A stretch of DNA of 64,000 nucleotides, taken from NCBI RefSeq assembly GCF_033723955.1, contig NZ_CP137555.1, forward strand, positions 869,001 to 933,000, read 5' to 3'. The notes under the pieces are model-generated. The model saw only the letters and a list, made by a program, of their open reading frames with translations. It was not told where the DNA came from and did no database searches. This document shows, in pieces, positions 48,037 through 56,897 of the stretch. The stretch's first letter is position 1; the number at the start of each line of letters is the position of its first letter. The position numbers and the translations under genes are program-made. The DNA comes from Microbulbifer pacificus (GTDB lineage Bacteria; Pseudomonadota; Gammaproteobacteria; Pseudomonadales; Cellvibrionaceae).

Positions 48037-49299
48037 TTACTTTTTCGCGGTCGCAGAAGCCTGCACCAGCTTGCTGCGGCCGGTGATATCACCGATGAAT
48101 TGGCCGGTAAGGTCGGCGATCACGCGGGATTCTGCGTTCATCAGAATCGCGATGCCCACCTTGCGTTTTTCCGAATAGGCCACCGCCGCGCGGAAGCCCG
48201 CCACCCAACCGCCGTGAAACACGATGCGATCGTCGCCCACGGTATACAGGCGCCAGCCGAGACCGTAACCAGCGTGGTCGATATAGTCACGCCAGACCCG
48301 GTGCTGCATATGGCGCCGGGTTTCTACCCGCTCGGTGGTGAGATCGGCGATCACATCCTTCGACAGCACCTCCGGGTAGTAGCCCATCTGCGCCTTAAGC
48401 CACTGGGCCATATCGCTGATACTGGCGTTGACACCCGCCGCCGGCGCCGCCAGGTAGTACTCCTTTTCTACCTTTACGGGGCGCCAGCCGCTGCCGGTCT
48501 GCACATGGGGCGCGGCACGGTTGCCCGTCGCCATAAAGGCCTCCCAACCAAGGGACGCATCTTCCATCTGCAGGGGAACAAAGAACCGGTCCTTGAGCTG
48601 GCGGCTATAGGGAACGCCGGTGGCTTTCTGGATCACGTCCTCAATCAGACTGAACAGCACATTCTGGTAGCCGTAGCATTTGCCCGGCTCACAGTTGGGG
48701 TCGATGGTGGCGAACATCGGCAGGATCTTGGACAGCGGCCGATTGTCCTCCAGATAGTTGTCGTAGGCGTTGGGAGTCAGCCCCGAGGAGTGGCTCAGCA
48801 GGTGCTGAACCTGCAGTTTCATGGACAGCGCCGGGGTCTTGAAGCTGAGCTCCGGTACGTAGCGCACCACCTTGTCGCCCCAGTTGAACTTGTGCTCGTG
48901 CTCGAGCACCGCGGCCATGCTGGCGGCAAAGGTTTTGGAGACTGACGCCAGGCGAAACACCGTGTGCCTGGTCACCGTTTCCTGCTTGCCCTTGACCCGG
49001 ACACCGTAGGTGTCCATGGCCACCACCTGATCGTGATCGACGATCACATAGGCGGCGCCAGGAATACCGTGCTGCTGCAGCATCTCGCGGAAGTAGCGGT
49101 CGAACTCCTCGGCACTGGCCTCAACGCTCTTGCTGACCGATTTGCTACTTTCGCGCGCGGACTTGTCCCCGCGCGCAGCATCCGCTGCGGTCGCGGAATG
49201 CGCCACCAACAGCATGGACAGGAACGCCAGCGACGACAGCCGTTTGCCCACAGCTGCCTGAAATGCGCCTCGGATACGGTTGGAAATGCCCTGAATCAC
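48037..49299 (-). CDS. Serine hydrolase, class C beta-lactamase/penicillin-binding protein family
   Basis: A 420-residue exported protein with a GTG start. A hydrophobic signal (about 20-38, ending HSATAA) is followed by a Ser/Lys-rich spacer. The catalytic motifs are S119-V-S-K122, Y-Q-N in CYGYQNVLF, and HGG near residue 345 in place of KTG. These fit the beta-lactamase/EstB/Pbp4 superfamily; esterase, peptidase and lactamase activities are all found there, so antibiotic resistance should not be assumed. It follows htpG on the same strand but starts its own unit. Confidence 0.85.
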   Translation of the reverse strand: MIQGISNRIRGAFQAAVGKRLSSLAFLSMLLVAHSATAADAARGDKSARESSKSVSKSVEASAEEFDRYFREMLQQHGIPGAAYVIVDHDQVVAMDTYGVRVKGKQETVTRHTVFRLASVSKTFAASMAAVLEHEHKFNWGDKVVRYVPELSFKTPALSMKLQVQHLLSHSSGLTPNAYDNYLEDNRPLSKILPMFATIDPNCEPGKCYGYQNVLFSLIEDVIQKATGVPYSRQLKDRFFVPLQMEDASLGWEAFMATGNRAAPHVQTGSGWRPVKVEKEYYLAAPAAGVNASISDMAQWLKAQMGYYPEVLSKDVIADLTTERVETRRHMQHRVWRDYIDHAGYGLGWRLYTVGDDRIVFHGGWVAGFRAAVAYSEKRKVGIAILMNAESRVIADLTGQFIGDITGRSKLVQASATAKK

Positions 49300-49633
49300 C
49301 TTGAATACACCATGTGTCTACTGCAGACCGCCGCGACAGCGCCAGACCCTGTATTCCGGGTTCACCCCGAGGGTTGGCGGATAACAGCTCTGCCGGGTGT
49401 TGTGGGAAAACCTGTATTAAGACTAGCAGCCCGCGCAATAATTCTCGGACCTTCCCGCTATCTTGCCTCAATCGGCCACTCGCGCAGCCGTCCCGCTAAC
49501 CTGTGTCGCTCAGTGCGGGCATTGTAATAAAACTGGAACAAGCGCGCACATTAGCCGATTTTTCCCACGGCTTCATCCTGTCTGCGCGTCAGATTTTCAG
49601 GGGCCCAAATCAGAGCGCCAAAATGGCAGGCAT
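49300..49633. other. Intergenic region before the beta-lactamase-like gene
   Basis: The gap between the hydrolase start and the peroxiredoxin stop is 418 bases. Besides the terminator at its right end I see no open frame with an RBS and family-like sequence, no RNA gene and no repeat. It presumably holds the hydrolase promoter. Confidence 0.5.
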
Positions 49634-49661
49634 AAAAAAACCGCCTCGCGGCGGTTTTTTT
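49634..49661. terminator. Terminator after the peroxiredoxin gene
   Basis: AAAAAAACCGCC-TCGC-GGCGGTTTTTTT is a perfect 12-base hairpin with T-runs in both directions, 57 bases past the peroxiredoxin stop. Confidence 0.9.
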
Positions 49662-49717
49662 ATAAGGGAGAACAATATTGCCTCCCTCAGTCAGAGCTTC
49701 GCAGCTCGCAGACAGCC

Positions 49718-50320
49718 TTACAGCTTGTCAGCGTTCTCGCTCAGGTAAGCAGCAACGCCCGCCGGAGAGGCGTTCATGCCTTTGTCGCCTTCCTGCCAGC
49801 CAGCCGGGCAAACTTCGCCGTGCTCCTGGTGGAACGCCAGCGCGTCAACCATGCGCAGCATCTCGTCAACGTTACGGCCCAGCGGCAGATCGTTAACTAC
49901 CTGGTGACGAACAACGCCTTCCTCGTCGATCAGGAAGGAACCACGGAAAGCTACACCGCCTTCGGACTCAACGTCGTAGGCCTGGCAGATTTCGTGCTTC
50001 ACGTCGGCAACCAGGGCGTATTTAACCGCGCCGATGCCGCCGTCGTTTACTGGGGTGTTACGCCAGGCGTTGTGGGAGAACTGGGAGTCGATGGAAACAC
50101 CGATCACCTCAACACCACGCTTCTGGAACTCCGCATAGCGGTGATCGAAAGCGATCAGCTCGGACGGACATACAAAGGTGAAGTCCAGCGGATAGAAGAA
50201 GATAACCGCTTTTTTGCCTTTGATGGCGTCAGACAGAGTGAAAGTGTCAACGATCTCGCCGTTGCCCAGTACCGCAGCCGCAGTGAAATCCGGAGCGGGC
50301 TTGCCTACTAATACAGCCAT
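49718..50320 (-). CDS. Typical 2-Cys peroxiredoxin (AhpC/Prx1 family)
   Basis: A 200-residue peroxidase that reduces hydrogen peroxide and organic peroxides. The peroxidatic Cys is C51 (LDFTFVCPSE) and the resolving Cys is C171 (HGEVCPAGW). I start it at ATG 50320, which has a strong GAGGAGGT; a longer reading adds 16 residues without family similarity. The upstream gap has OxyR-like half-sites, and the divergent neighbour is the iron-handling gene bfd. Reductant is probably thioredoxin or AhpF, not encoded here. Confidence 0.93.
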   Translation of the reverse strand: MAVLVGKPAPDFTAAAVLGNGEIVDTFTLSDAIKGKKAVIFFYPLDFTFVCPSELIAFDHRYAEFQKRGVEVIGVSIDSQFSHNAWRNTPVNDGGIGAVKYALVADVKHEICQAYDVESEGGVAFRGSFLIDEEGVVRHQVVNDLPLGRNVDEMLRMVDALAFHQEHGEVCPAGWQEGDKGMNASPAGVAAYLSENADKL

Positions 50321-50371
50321 GAGAACCTCCTCAGTGAGATGAGTGATTAAAGTTGTGGGAGTGCTCAATTT

Positions 50372-50418
50372 ATAACCGGGAGCTATAAATTGATAAAAGA
50401 TTGATAGTGGGCCGCTAT
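50372..50418. promoter_or_regulatory. Two OxyR-like half-sites before the peroxiredoxin gene
   Basis: ATAA-N7-CTAT (50372-50386) and ATAG-N7-CTAT (50404-50418) match the OxyR half-site ATAG-N7-CTAT with one mismatch and none. They lie 52 to 98 bases before the peroxiredoxin ATG. The centre distance is 32 bp instead of the usual 22, one helical turn more. Confidence 0.5.
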
Positions 50419-50613
50419 CTTACACAGGGCTTTATGCCAGTCCCATTAAATTTTTATATAAATGCGATAGCTGGCGCCCCTCGCAATTTTGGCAAATTTT
50501 CCTCCGCACCCGGTCAAATTCCCGTCGACTTTCCGGTCAACACGAATGGCCACACCGTCCTACCGAACAGACATCCACCAACTAGAATACTTTCTGAACA
50601 ACCGAACAATCTG

Positions 50614-50643
50614 ATTGACACTTATTCTCATTACCAATAAGAT
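50614..50643 (+). promoter_or_regulatory. Promoter with Fur-box candidate before bfd
   Basis: TTGACA (50615-50620), 17 bases, TAAGAT (50638-50643) make a sigma-70 type promoter. The spacer reads, on the minus strand, GGTAATGAGAATAAGTGTCA, close to the Fur box pattern AATGATAATNATT. Fur bound here would block the promoter, as expected for bfd. Confidence 0.6.
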
Positions 50644-50691
50644 CCCTGCTCCGTTCGATAAACGATCGTTTTTGCGCCAGGGTTTACCGCA

Positions 50692-50904
50692 ATGTACGTA
50701 TGTATCTGTAAAGGCATCACCGACAGCCAGATCAAAGAAGCCGTGTACGATGGCTCCACTTCGGTCAAAGCCCTGCGCCGTCATCTGGGCGTGTCCTCTC
50801 AGTGTGGCCGCTGTGCCGAGCTGACCCAGGAGATCATCGACGAGACCATGGCCGGTGGCGTAATGGCTTCCGCCAACAGCGCCCTCTTCTATTCCGCGAG
50901 CTAA
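50692..50904 (+). CDS. bfd: Bacterioferritin-associated ferredoxin
   Basis: A 70-residue [2Fe-2S] protein. The four cluster cysteines are C4, C6, C38 and C41 (MYVCICKGIT and SSQCGRCAEL), the Bfd pattern. Bfd docks on bacterioferritin and passes electrons to the haem so that stored iron is released. A Fur-box promoter lies upstream, and bfr is 1.8 kb downstream, separated by the DUF2254 gene. Confidence 0.95.
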   Translation: MYVCICKGITDSQIKEAVYDGSTSVKALRRHLGVSSQCGRCAELTQEIIDETMAGGVMASANSALFYSAS

Positions 50905-51134
50905 TTTCCTCGGCAACGCCCGAGGCGGGCCACTTCCGGCGCCCGCCACTACCAGCCCCTCAATACCAGCCCTTCCCTTCGCACTCTTTATATATCGTTT
51001 TTCATTGCCGCCCCGTCTGACAGCCACCCGCTGTCGCATTTTATCCCCACCTCTGCAGACCGCCCCCAGTGTCAGCTACTAGGCTTTTATGGGCCCTGAT
51101 TCGTCTTTGCTTGAATGCCTGACTGCGGAGAGCC

Positions 51135-52454
51135 ATGAAACAGCAGCTGCTGCACCTGTCGGAACGCCTGCGCGCCAGTTTCTGGCTGGTTCCGGCCGTG
51201 ATGATGGCGTCCGCTATCCTGCTCGCCCACGGCTTGCTGTCCCTGGACCAGATGCTGGACATCAAACACCTGCCCGGCTTCCGCTGGCTGGAGCTTCGCG
51301 ACCGCGAAAGCGCCCGCGCCCTGCTCTCGACCATTGCCGGCAGCACCATTACCGTTGCCGGCACCGTGTTCTCCATTACCACCGTCGCCCTGACCCTGGC
51401 CGCCAACCAGTTTGGGCCGCACCTGGTGCGCAACTTCATCCGCGATCGCGGCACCCAGATTTCCCTCGGTATTTTCCTCTCCACCTTTGTGTATGCGCTG
51501 ATGGTGATGCGCGGTATCCAGGCCGGCAAAGGCAGTGGCGAGAACCAGAGTCTGGCGGTGAGCATGGCGATCCTGCTGGCACTTATTGCGATCGCCTACC
51601 TGATCTATTTCATTCACAACGTGGCGCAGTCGATTCAGGTCGACAACATCACCTTCAATATCAACAGGGAATTCCGCCAGGCGCTGGCACAGATCTACCC
51701 AACCGAAGAAAGTCGCGATCCGCGCAATACCCGCTCCGATCCGCGCGACCTCAACCTGGGTGACAACTGCCTGCATGTGCCGACTCAGCAGGGTGGCTAT
51801 GTGCAATTGATTGACCGGGAAAAACTGCTGCGCTGGGCAGAGCGCAATAATTGCTGCGTCAAGCTCGAGTGCCACCCCGGGACTTACCTCAATCACTGGA
51901 GCTGTATGGCGCGAATTTTCGAACCGCCGCGGGAAAAGGACACCGAAGAGATCGCGGCAGCGATTCGCGGCGCCATTACCATCGGCTCGCAGCCCACCGC
52001 GGAGCAGGACATTATTTTTTCCATCCGCCAGCTGGCACAGATTGCGGTGCGCGCGCTCTCTCCCGGCGTCAACGATCCGTTTACCGCCTACTCCTGCATC
52101 GACCGTTTGATCGACGGTATCGGCGTGGTACTGCAGCGGCCGCCGTTGCCCAACTGTTTTCACGACGACAACCAGCGGCTGCGGCTGGTGACCACAGAAC
52201 TCGATTTTGCCGATGTACTCGCAGCCGCACTGGATGAAATTCGCGAATATGGCCGCCAGAGTGCGGTGGTGATGCACCACCTGCTGGATGCGCTCTACGA
52301 ACTCGCGGAAATATGCAACCGCGAGGCGGATAAACGCGCATTCAAACACTGCCTCGAGCGCCTCGCAGAAGACTGCGAAAATCAGATTGACGACAAATTC
52401 GATATCGCCGCCATAACGCGCAAAATTGCCGAAGTGCGCAACCGGCTCAGCTGA
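51135..52454 (+). CDS. DUF2254 predicted membrane protein
   Basis: A 439-residue DUF2254 protein. About four membrane segments lie in the first ~165 residues (WLVPAVMMASAILLAHGLL, TIAGSTITVAGTVFSITTVALTLA, ISLGIFLSTFVYALMVM, AILLALIAIAYLIYFIHNVA). The rest is a soluble domain with ALSPGVNDPFTAYSCIDRL, the family signature. The role is unknown. It lies between bfd and bfr on the same strand, but the gaps (230 and 300 bases) suggest separate transcription. Confidence 0.88.
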   Translation: MKQQLLHLSERLRASFWLVPAVMMASAILLAHGLLSLDQMLDIKHLPGFRWLELRDRESARALLSTIAGSTITVAGTVFSITTVALTLAANQFGPHLVRNFIRDRGTQISLGIFLSTFVYALMVMRGIQAGKGSGENQSLAVSMAILLALIAIAYLIYFIHNVAQSIQVDNITFNINREFRQALAQIYPTEESRDPRNTRSDPRDLNLGDNCLHVPTQQGGYVQLIDREKLLRWAERNNCCVKLECHPGTYLNHWSCMARIFEPPREKDTEEIAAAIRGAITIGSQPTAEQDIIFSIRQLAQIAVRALSPGVNDPFTAYSCIDRLIDGIGVVLQRPPLPNCFHDDNQRLRLVTTELDFADVLAAALDEIREYGRQSAVVMHHLLDALYELAEICNREADKRAFKHCLERLAEDCENQIDDKFDIAAITRKIAEVRNRLS

Positions 52455-52500
52455 GACTGGCAGCCCCGGTTTTATGCACACACCACATGCATTCTTAACG

Positions 52501-52517
52501 GCAATTATTCTCATTGC
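52501..52517. promoter_or_regulatory. Fur-box-like palindrome in the gap before bfr
   Basis: GCAAT-TATTCTC-ATTGC, which reads GCAATGAGAATAATTGC on the minus strand, shares AATGAGAATAA with the bfd site. It lies 238 bases before bfr and 46 after the DUF2254 stop. The remaining 300-base gap (52455-52754) shows a possible TTGACT at 52583, but no convincing -10 or RNA gene. Confidence 0.4.
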
Positions 52518-52754
52518 ATTTTTATGCCGTTTTCCCGTTAATTTTCGTGCTTTTTACCGGCGAGATTCCCGAACATCCGCGCTTGACTTGCGTTTTTGCG
52601 CGACGCAAACTCACTTCGCAAACCCGTAGCGGCCCTACAATTAGGGAGAACAAAGGGACGTCTTAAATTCGACAGGATTTATCCGAGACACCCGGCGCGT
52701 AATCCGGATCACAGTGATTAATAAAATGTCCCTTCAGGGCAAAAGGAGATAGCA

Positions 52755-53237
52755 ATGAAAGGCGATCCCAAAGTCATCGAACATTTGAACAAGGCACTGG
52801 GCAATGAGCTGATTGCCATTAACCAGTACTTCCTGCACTCGCGCATGTTCAAAGACTGGGGCCTGAAGGAACTGGCGGACAAGGAATACCACGAATCCAT
52901 CGACGAGATGAAACACGCCGACTGGCTGGTTGAGCGGATTCTGTTCCTTGAAGGCATTCCCAACCTGCAACACCTGGGCAAACTGCTGATCGGTGAAAAC
53001 ACCCAGGAAATGCTCAAGTGCGACCTGAAGCTGGAGCAAAAGGCCATTCCGGAACTGCGCGATGGCATCGCCTACTGTGAGTCCGTGCGCGACTACGGCA
53101 GCCGCGAATTGCTGCAGCGTATCCTCGACTCCGAGGAAGAACACGTCGACTGGCTGGAAACCCAGCTGGGCCTGATCGAAAAAGTGGGCATTCAGAATTA
53201 CCTGCAGTCGCAGATGGAAAAAGCCTCCGAGGACTGA
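52755..53237 (+). CDS. bfr: Bacterioferritin
   Basis: A 160-residue 24-mer iron store. The haem ligand is Met52. Ferroxidase ligands are all present: E18, Y25 (outer), E51, H54, E94, E127 and H130. It has AAAGGAG upstream of the ATG. It works with Bfd and, in relatives, with a ferredoxin reductase for iron release. It is the catalytic haem-binding type, not a BfrA-like ferritin lacking Met52. Confidence 0.96.
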   Translation: MKGDPKVIEHLNKALGNELIAINQYFLHSRMFKDWGLKELADKEYHESIDEMKHADWLVERILFLEGIPNLQHLGKLLIGENTQEMLKCDLKLEQKAIPELRDGIAYCESVRDYGSRELLQRILDSEEEHVDWLETQLGLIEKVGIQNYLQSQMEKASED

Positions 53238-53268
53238 TTCCACTGCAAACAGGCTGGATAAAAAATCC

Positions 53269-53310
53269 GGGCACAAAAAAACCGCGAACTTTCGCGGTTT
53301 TTTTGTGCCC
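53269..53310. terminator. Bidirectional terminator between bfr and grxD
   Basis: GGGCACAAAAAAACCGCGAA (53269-53288) and TTCGCGGTTTTTTTGTGCCC (53291-53310) are perfect 20-base complements with a two-base gap at the apex. The A7/T7 runs sit within the stem, so it works in both directions for the convergent bfr and grxD. Confidence 0.92.
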
Positions 53311-53340
53311 CCGGAAACGAGTCCCGGGTAACAGTAACGA

Positions 53341-53673
53341 TTACTCGCCCTGTTCTGCGCCCTTGGCCGCTTCTTCGATCAGGGTCTTCAGCTCGCCGTT
53401 CTCATACATTTCCATGATGATGTCGCAGCCGCCGATCAGCTCGCCCTTCACCCACAGCTGCGGGAAGGTCGGCCAGTTGGCGTACTTGGGCAGCTCCTGA
53501 CGGATGTCCGGGTTAGCCAGGATATCCACATAGGCAAAACGCTGACCGCAGGCCATGATCGCCTGGGATGCGCGCATGGAGAATCCGCACTGGGGCGCGT
53601 TGGGGCTGCCTTTCATATAAAGCAGAATGTCGTTGTCGGCGATCTGCTGCTTGATGTTTTCCAGAGTATCCAT
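53341..53673 (-). CDS. grxD: Monothiol glutaredoxin (Grx4 type)
   Basis: A 110-residue monothiol glutaredoxin. The active site is C29-G-F-S in PNAPQCGFSMRA, with WPTFPQLWVKGELIGGCDI holding the glutathione-binding TVP-like and GG motifs. Such proteins carry [2Fe-2S] clusters and take part in Fe-S delivery and iron sensing. I start at ATG 53673 (MDTLENIKQQ); the longer reading is not family-like. It lies beside bfr, an iron-related neighbourhood. Confidence 0.93.
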   Translation of the reverse strand: MDTLENIKQQIADNDILLYMKGSPNAPQCGFSMRASQAIMACGQRFAYVDILANPDIRQELPKYANWPTFPQLWVKGELIGGCDIIMEMYENGELKTLIEEAAKGAEQGE

Positions 53674-53905
53674 AATGGAAGCTAACCTCGGGTTGGGAAA
53701 TGTCCGACGCGGGCCGCACCCGGCGTCAATCCGTCGTGAAAGCGCGCATTGTACCTGATTCCTTTTTGCGCGCACGCACTGCTGGTTCCGCAGCGCGGCT
53801 GTGCTAGTATTGCCGGCTTTCCGGGGAAATTGCTGCCAGAGCATGCCTTCGACGCATTTTCTGCGGTTTCCCTTTCTTTGGCCCACCGACAGAGGAGATA
53901 TCTCA

Positions 53906-55093
53906 GTGGCCACTCCCGCACTTATGCAGAACTACGGTAATAGAACCCTGACCCTGGTCAGAGGTGAAGGCAATTACGTGTGGGACGATGCAGGCCGACG
54001 TTATCTCGACGCACTCTCCGGCATTGCCGTGTGTGGCCTCGGCCACTGCCACCCCGCGGTCACCGAAGCAATTCAGGACCAGGCGGCAACGCTGTTGCAC
54101 GCGTCCAATCTGTACAACCTCCCGCCCCAGGAGAAACTGGCGGACAAGCTGGTCACCCTGTCCGGTATGGACAATGTGTTTTTCTCCAACTCCGGCGCGG
54201 AGGCCAATGAGGCGGCCATCAAGCTGGCGCGCAAGCTCGGCAACGAGCGCGGTCTCGCCATCCCGAAAATTGTGGTGACCGAGGGGGCATTCCACGGCCG
54301 CACCCTCGCCACCCTCACCGCCACCGGCAACCCCAAGGTACAGCAGGGTTTTGCCCCGCTGCCCGAGGGTTTCCTGCGGGTTCCTTATAACGACGCCGCC
54401 GCCATCGAGAAGCTCGCCGCCGAGCACAGCGACATCGTCGCCATCCTGGTGGAGCCGGTGCAGGGCGAAGGCGGTATCCGCATCCCCGATGCCGACTACC
54501 TGCCGCGCCTGCGCGCCCTGTGCGACCAGCACGACTGGCTGCTGATGCTGGACGAGATCCAGACCGCCAACGGTCGCAGCGGCAAGCTGTTCGCCTACCA
54601 GCACTACGCCGACCTGCTGCCGGATGTGGTCACCACCGCCAAGGGCCTCGGCAACGGCGTGCCCATCGGCGCGTGCCTGGCCCGCGGCAAGGCGGCGGAA
54701 CTGTTCACCGCCGGCAGCCACGGTTCCACCTTCGGCGGCAACCCGCTGGCCTGCCGCGCCGGTATCGCGGTGCTGGAGACCCTGGAAAACGAGTGGTTGA
54801 TCGAGCGCGCCGCCAAGCTGGGCAGCGACCTGGTGGAACAACTCAAGACCGAACTGGCGGGCTGCGCTCAGGTTAAGGAAGTGCGCGGCCTCGGCCTGCT
54901 GGTGGGTATCGAGCTGGATCGCCCCTGCGCAGAGCTGGTGGATATGGCCCGCGCCAAGGACCTGCTGATCAATGTCACTTCAGGCAATGTGGTGCGCCTG
55001 CTGCCGCCGCTGACCCTGAGCGATGCCGAGTGCAGCCAGATCGCCACTACCGTCGCCGCACTGGTGCGCGACTTCGCCGCCAAGGCCGACTGA
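53906..55093 (+). CDS. argD: Acetylornithine aminotransferase family protein
   Basis: A 395-residue class III PLP aminotransferase. The PLP lysine is K246 (VTTAKGLGNG); NSGAEANEAAIKLAR binds the cofactor phosphate and LMLDEIQTANGRSGK holds the ring-binding Asp. The start GTG 53906 has AGAGGAG upstream. argF follows after 17 bases, so the acetylornithine/succinyldiaminopimelate role in arginine (and lysine) synthesis is likely. The residue usually reading DEVQTG is DEIQTAN here, a mild variation. Confidence 0.92.
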   Translation: MATPALMQNYGNRTLTLVRGEGNYVWDDAGRRYLDALSGIAVCGLGHCHPAVTEAIQDQAATLLHASNLYNLPPQEKLADKLVTLSGMDNVFFSNSGAEANEAAIKLARKLGNERGLAIPKIVVTEGAFHGRTLATLTATGNPKVQQGFAPLPEGFLRVPYNDAAAIEKLAAEHSDIVAILVEPVQGEGGIRIPDADYLPRLRALCDQHDWLLMLDEIQTANGRSGKLFAYQHYADLLPDVVTTAKGLGNGVPIGACLARGKAAELFTAGSHGSTFGGNPLACRAGIAVLETLENEWLIERAAKLGSDLVEQLKTELAGCAQVKEVRGLGLLVGIELDRPCAELVDMARAKDLLINVTSGNVVRLLPPLTLSDAECSQIATTVAALVRDFAAKAD

Positions 55094-55110
55094 ATTTGGA
55101 GAAATAAAAC

Positions 55111-56025
55111 ATGGCAGTCAGACACTTTCTCACCCTCCTCGACCTGAGTAAGGAAGAATTGCGCGCGGTCATCCACCGCGCCATCGAGCTCAAGGCCCTG
55201 CGCAACCAGGGCATAACCATCGAGCCCTTCCGCAACAAGGTGCTGGGGATGATTTTTGAAAAGGCCTCCACCCGCACCCGGGTCTCGTTCGAGGCCGGCA
55301 TGGCGCAGATGGGCGGCCACGCCCTGTTCCTGTCCCCGCGCGACACCCAGCTGGGCCGCGGCGAGCCGATCGAAGACAGCGCGCGCGTCATCTCGCGCAT
55401 GGTGGACATGGTGATGATCCGCACCTTCGGCCACGACATCCTCGAGCGCTTCGCTGAGTTCAGTAAGGTGCCGGTGATCAACGCCCTGTCCGACAGCTAC
55501 CACCCCTGCCAGCTGCTGGCGGACCTGCAGACCTATGTCGAGCACCGCGGTAGCCCGGAGGGCAAGGTGGTGGCCTGGGTGGGAGATGGCAACAACATGT
55601 GCAGCTCCTATATCAGCGCTGCGCGCCAGTTCGATTTCGAACTGCGTATTGCCTGCCCCGAGGGTTACGACCCGGACCCGGCCGTCGTCGCCGCCGCCAG
55701 CGACCGCGTCACTATCGTGCGCAAGCCGCAGGATGCAGTGCGCGGTGCCGACTGGGTTGCCACCGATGTGTGGGCCTCCATGGGCCAGGAAGACGAGCAG
55801 CGCATTCGCATGAAGGCGTTCGAGGGCTTCCTGGTGGACCACGAGCTGATGAGCCACGCCAACCGCGACGCCGTGTTCATGCACTGCCTGCCCGCACACC
55901 GTGGCGAGGAAGTGAGCGGCGAGCTGCTGGAAGACGAGAAGATCTCCGTGGTGTGGGACGAGGCGGAAAACCGCCTGCACGCCCAGAAGGCGCTGATGGA
56001 ATTCCTGCTGGAGCACAGCAACTGA
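55111..56025 (+). CDS. argF: Ornithine carbamoyltransferase
   Basis: A 304-residue anabolic OTCase that makes citrulline. [20 protein letters not shown] binds carbamoyl phosphate, [16 protein letters not shown] follows, and [11 protein letters not shown] holds the ornithine-binding cysteine. The length fits the trimeric anabolic type. It is co-transcribed with argD. Confidence 0.96.
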   Translation: MAVRHFLTLLDLSKEELRAVIHRAIELKALRNQGITIEPFRNKVLGMIFEKASTRTRVSFEAGMAQMGGHALFLSPRDTQLGRGEPIEDSARVISRMVDMVMIRTFGHDILERFAEFSKVPVINALSDSYHPCQLLADLQTYVEHRGSPEGKVVAWVGDGNNMCSSYISAARQFDFELRIACPEGYDPDPAVVAAASDRVTIVRKPQDAVRGADWVATDVWASMGQEDEQRIRMKAFEGFLVDHELMSHANRDAVFMHCLPAHRGEEVSGELLEDEKISVVWDEAENRLHAQKALMEFLLEHSN

Positions 56026-56050
56026 TATCCACCAACCTTCGACAAAATAA

Positions 56051-56083
56051 AGGGGCGCCGTGTGTGACTGGCGCCCCTTTTTT
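56051..56083 (+). terminator. Terminator after argF
   Basis: AGGGGCGCC (56051-56059) pairs perfectly with GGCGCCCCT (56070-56078) around a 10-base loop, followed by TTTTTT. It lies 25 bases past the argF stop. Confidence 0.9.
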
Positions 56084-56421
56084 CGTTTACCCTACTGTCT
56101 CGCGACAGAGCACATTTGTCAGGATTGTCCAGATCAAATTTTGATCTTTTTGCGCCACTTTGCTCAGGGATTAATCAGGCCCAAATTATTATTGCCACGC
56201 TTAATTTGGGACCCCGTTACTATTAAAAAATATTCTTAGAAAAACCGCGCAGTCGCCCGAACTGATCACTTTTTATACCCGCCCAATAACGGCGGGCGTT
56301 GCAGGCTGGGGATAAATACCGCCGCACCGCCTACCCACAAATTATCCACAAGTAACCCCAAAGTTATCCGCCTTGAATTGGGCACCCAATCGCATTATCT
56401 TGTTGGTCATTCGAGATCGAA

Positions 56422-56437
56422 CCCCAATATATTGGGT
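56422..56437. promoter_or_regulatory. nrdR box: NrdR box candidate 1
   Basis: CCCCAATATATTGGGT contains the core CAATATATTG of the NrdR consensus acaCwAtATaTwGtgt. The flanks are CCC/GGG rather than ACA/TGT. Confidence 0.55.
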
Positions 56438-56498
56438 TTCACGGTGGAATCACCCACAAGAAACCCCAGGGAATGCGGCGCAGGATGCCCGAACCCCA

Positions 56499-56514
56499 CC
56501 ACAACATATTGTGT
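56499..56514. promoter_or_regulatory. nrdR box: NrdR box candidate 2
   Basis: CCACAACATATTGTGT matches 14 of 16 positions of acaCwAtATaTwGtgt. It starts 77 bases after candidate 1 and 399 bases before the nrdA ATG. Confidence 0.65.
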
Positions 56515-56897
56515 TCGACCTCTATCGCACCAACTAGGCCAGGCCTGATACAGGCCGCACAGGGCTCCGGAGCGGTGGATAAGTGTTTGCCGGCAGCACA
56601 GCCGCAAACCTCTACCGGGCAATCCGGCACAGGGTGCCCCTGAGTTTCAGACACAGAATCAAGCTGTACCCCACAAGAGTTACCCGCGCGGTGCCGAGGC
56701 ATCGTCGTCACTGCTTGTGCCTGTGTAAATTGAAGGGTGTGCGAGCGGCATCGCGTTAACGCGCACAGCCAGCACAGAAAAGCGCGATACGCGCGCAAAA
56801 AATTAGAAAGAATTTTCGGCCACAAGCCGGCTAAAAAAACCAAAAGCAACACCGGGCAAGTCACACTCGACGCGCACACAAAACTATGGAGAATTTC

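Larger units (their letters stand above)
56307..56582. promoter_or_regulatory. DnaA-box cluster before nrdA
   Basis: TTATCCACA, a perfect DnaA box, is at 56342-56350 (plus). Near matches are TTATCCCCA on the minus strand (56315-56307) and TTATCCACC on the minus strand (56582-56574). E. coli nrdAB is also controlled by DnaA. The near matches are weak on their own. Confidence 0.45.
56084..56897 (+). other. Long non-coding leader before nrdA
   Basis: About 810 bases between the argF terminator and nrdA hold no supportable gene. The first part (56140-56260) is AT-rich, the rest GC-richer. Listed separately are DnaA-box and NrdR-box candidates. The last 150 bases are purine-rich. A long leader of this kind is expected for the strongly controlled nrdAB promoter. 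Confidence 0.6.

Noticed and set aside
48037..49299. Calling the serine hydrolase an antibiotic-resistance beta-lactamase
   Set aside because: The superfamily includes esterases and peptidases; the HGG motif and chromosomal setting give no support for lactamase activity.
52583..52611. TTGACT with a TTTGCG-CGA-CGCAAA repeat before bfr as promoter/operator
   Set aside because: There is no recognisable -10 at the proper distance (CAAACT at best).
52653..52734. AAGGGAC and GTCCCTT repeats flanking the bfr 5' leader
   Set aside because: Seven complementary bases 68 bases apart are too weak alone to claim a structured leader or riboswitch.
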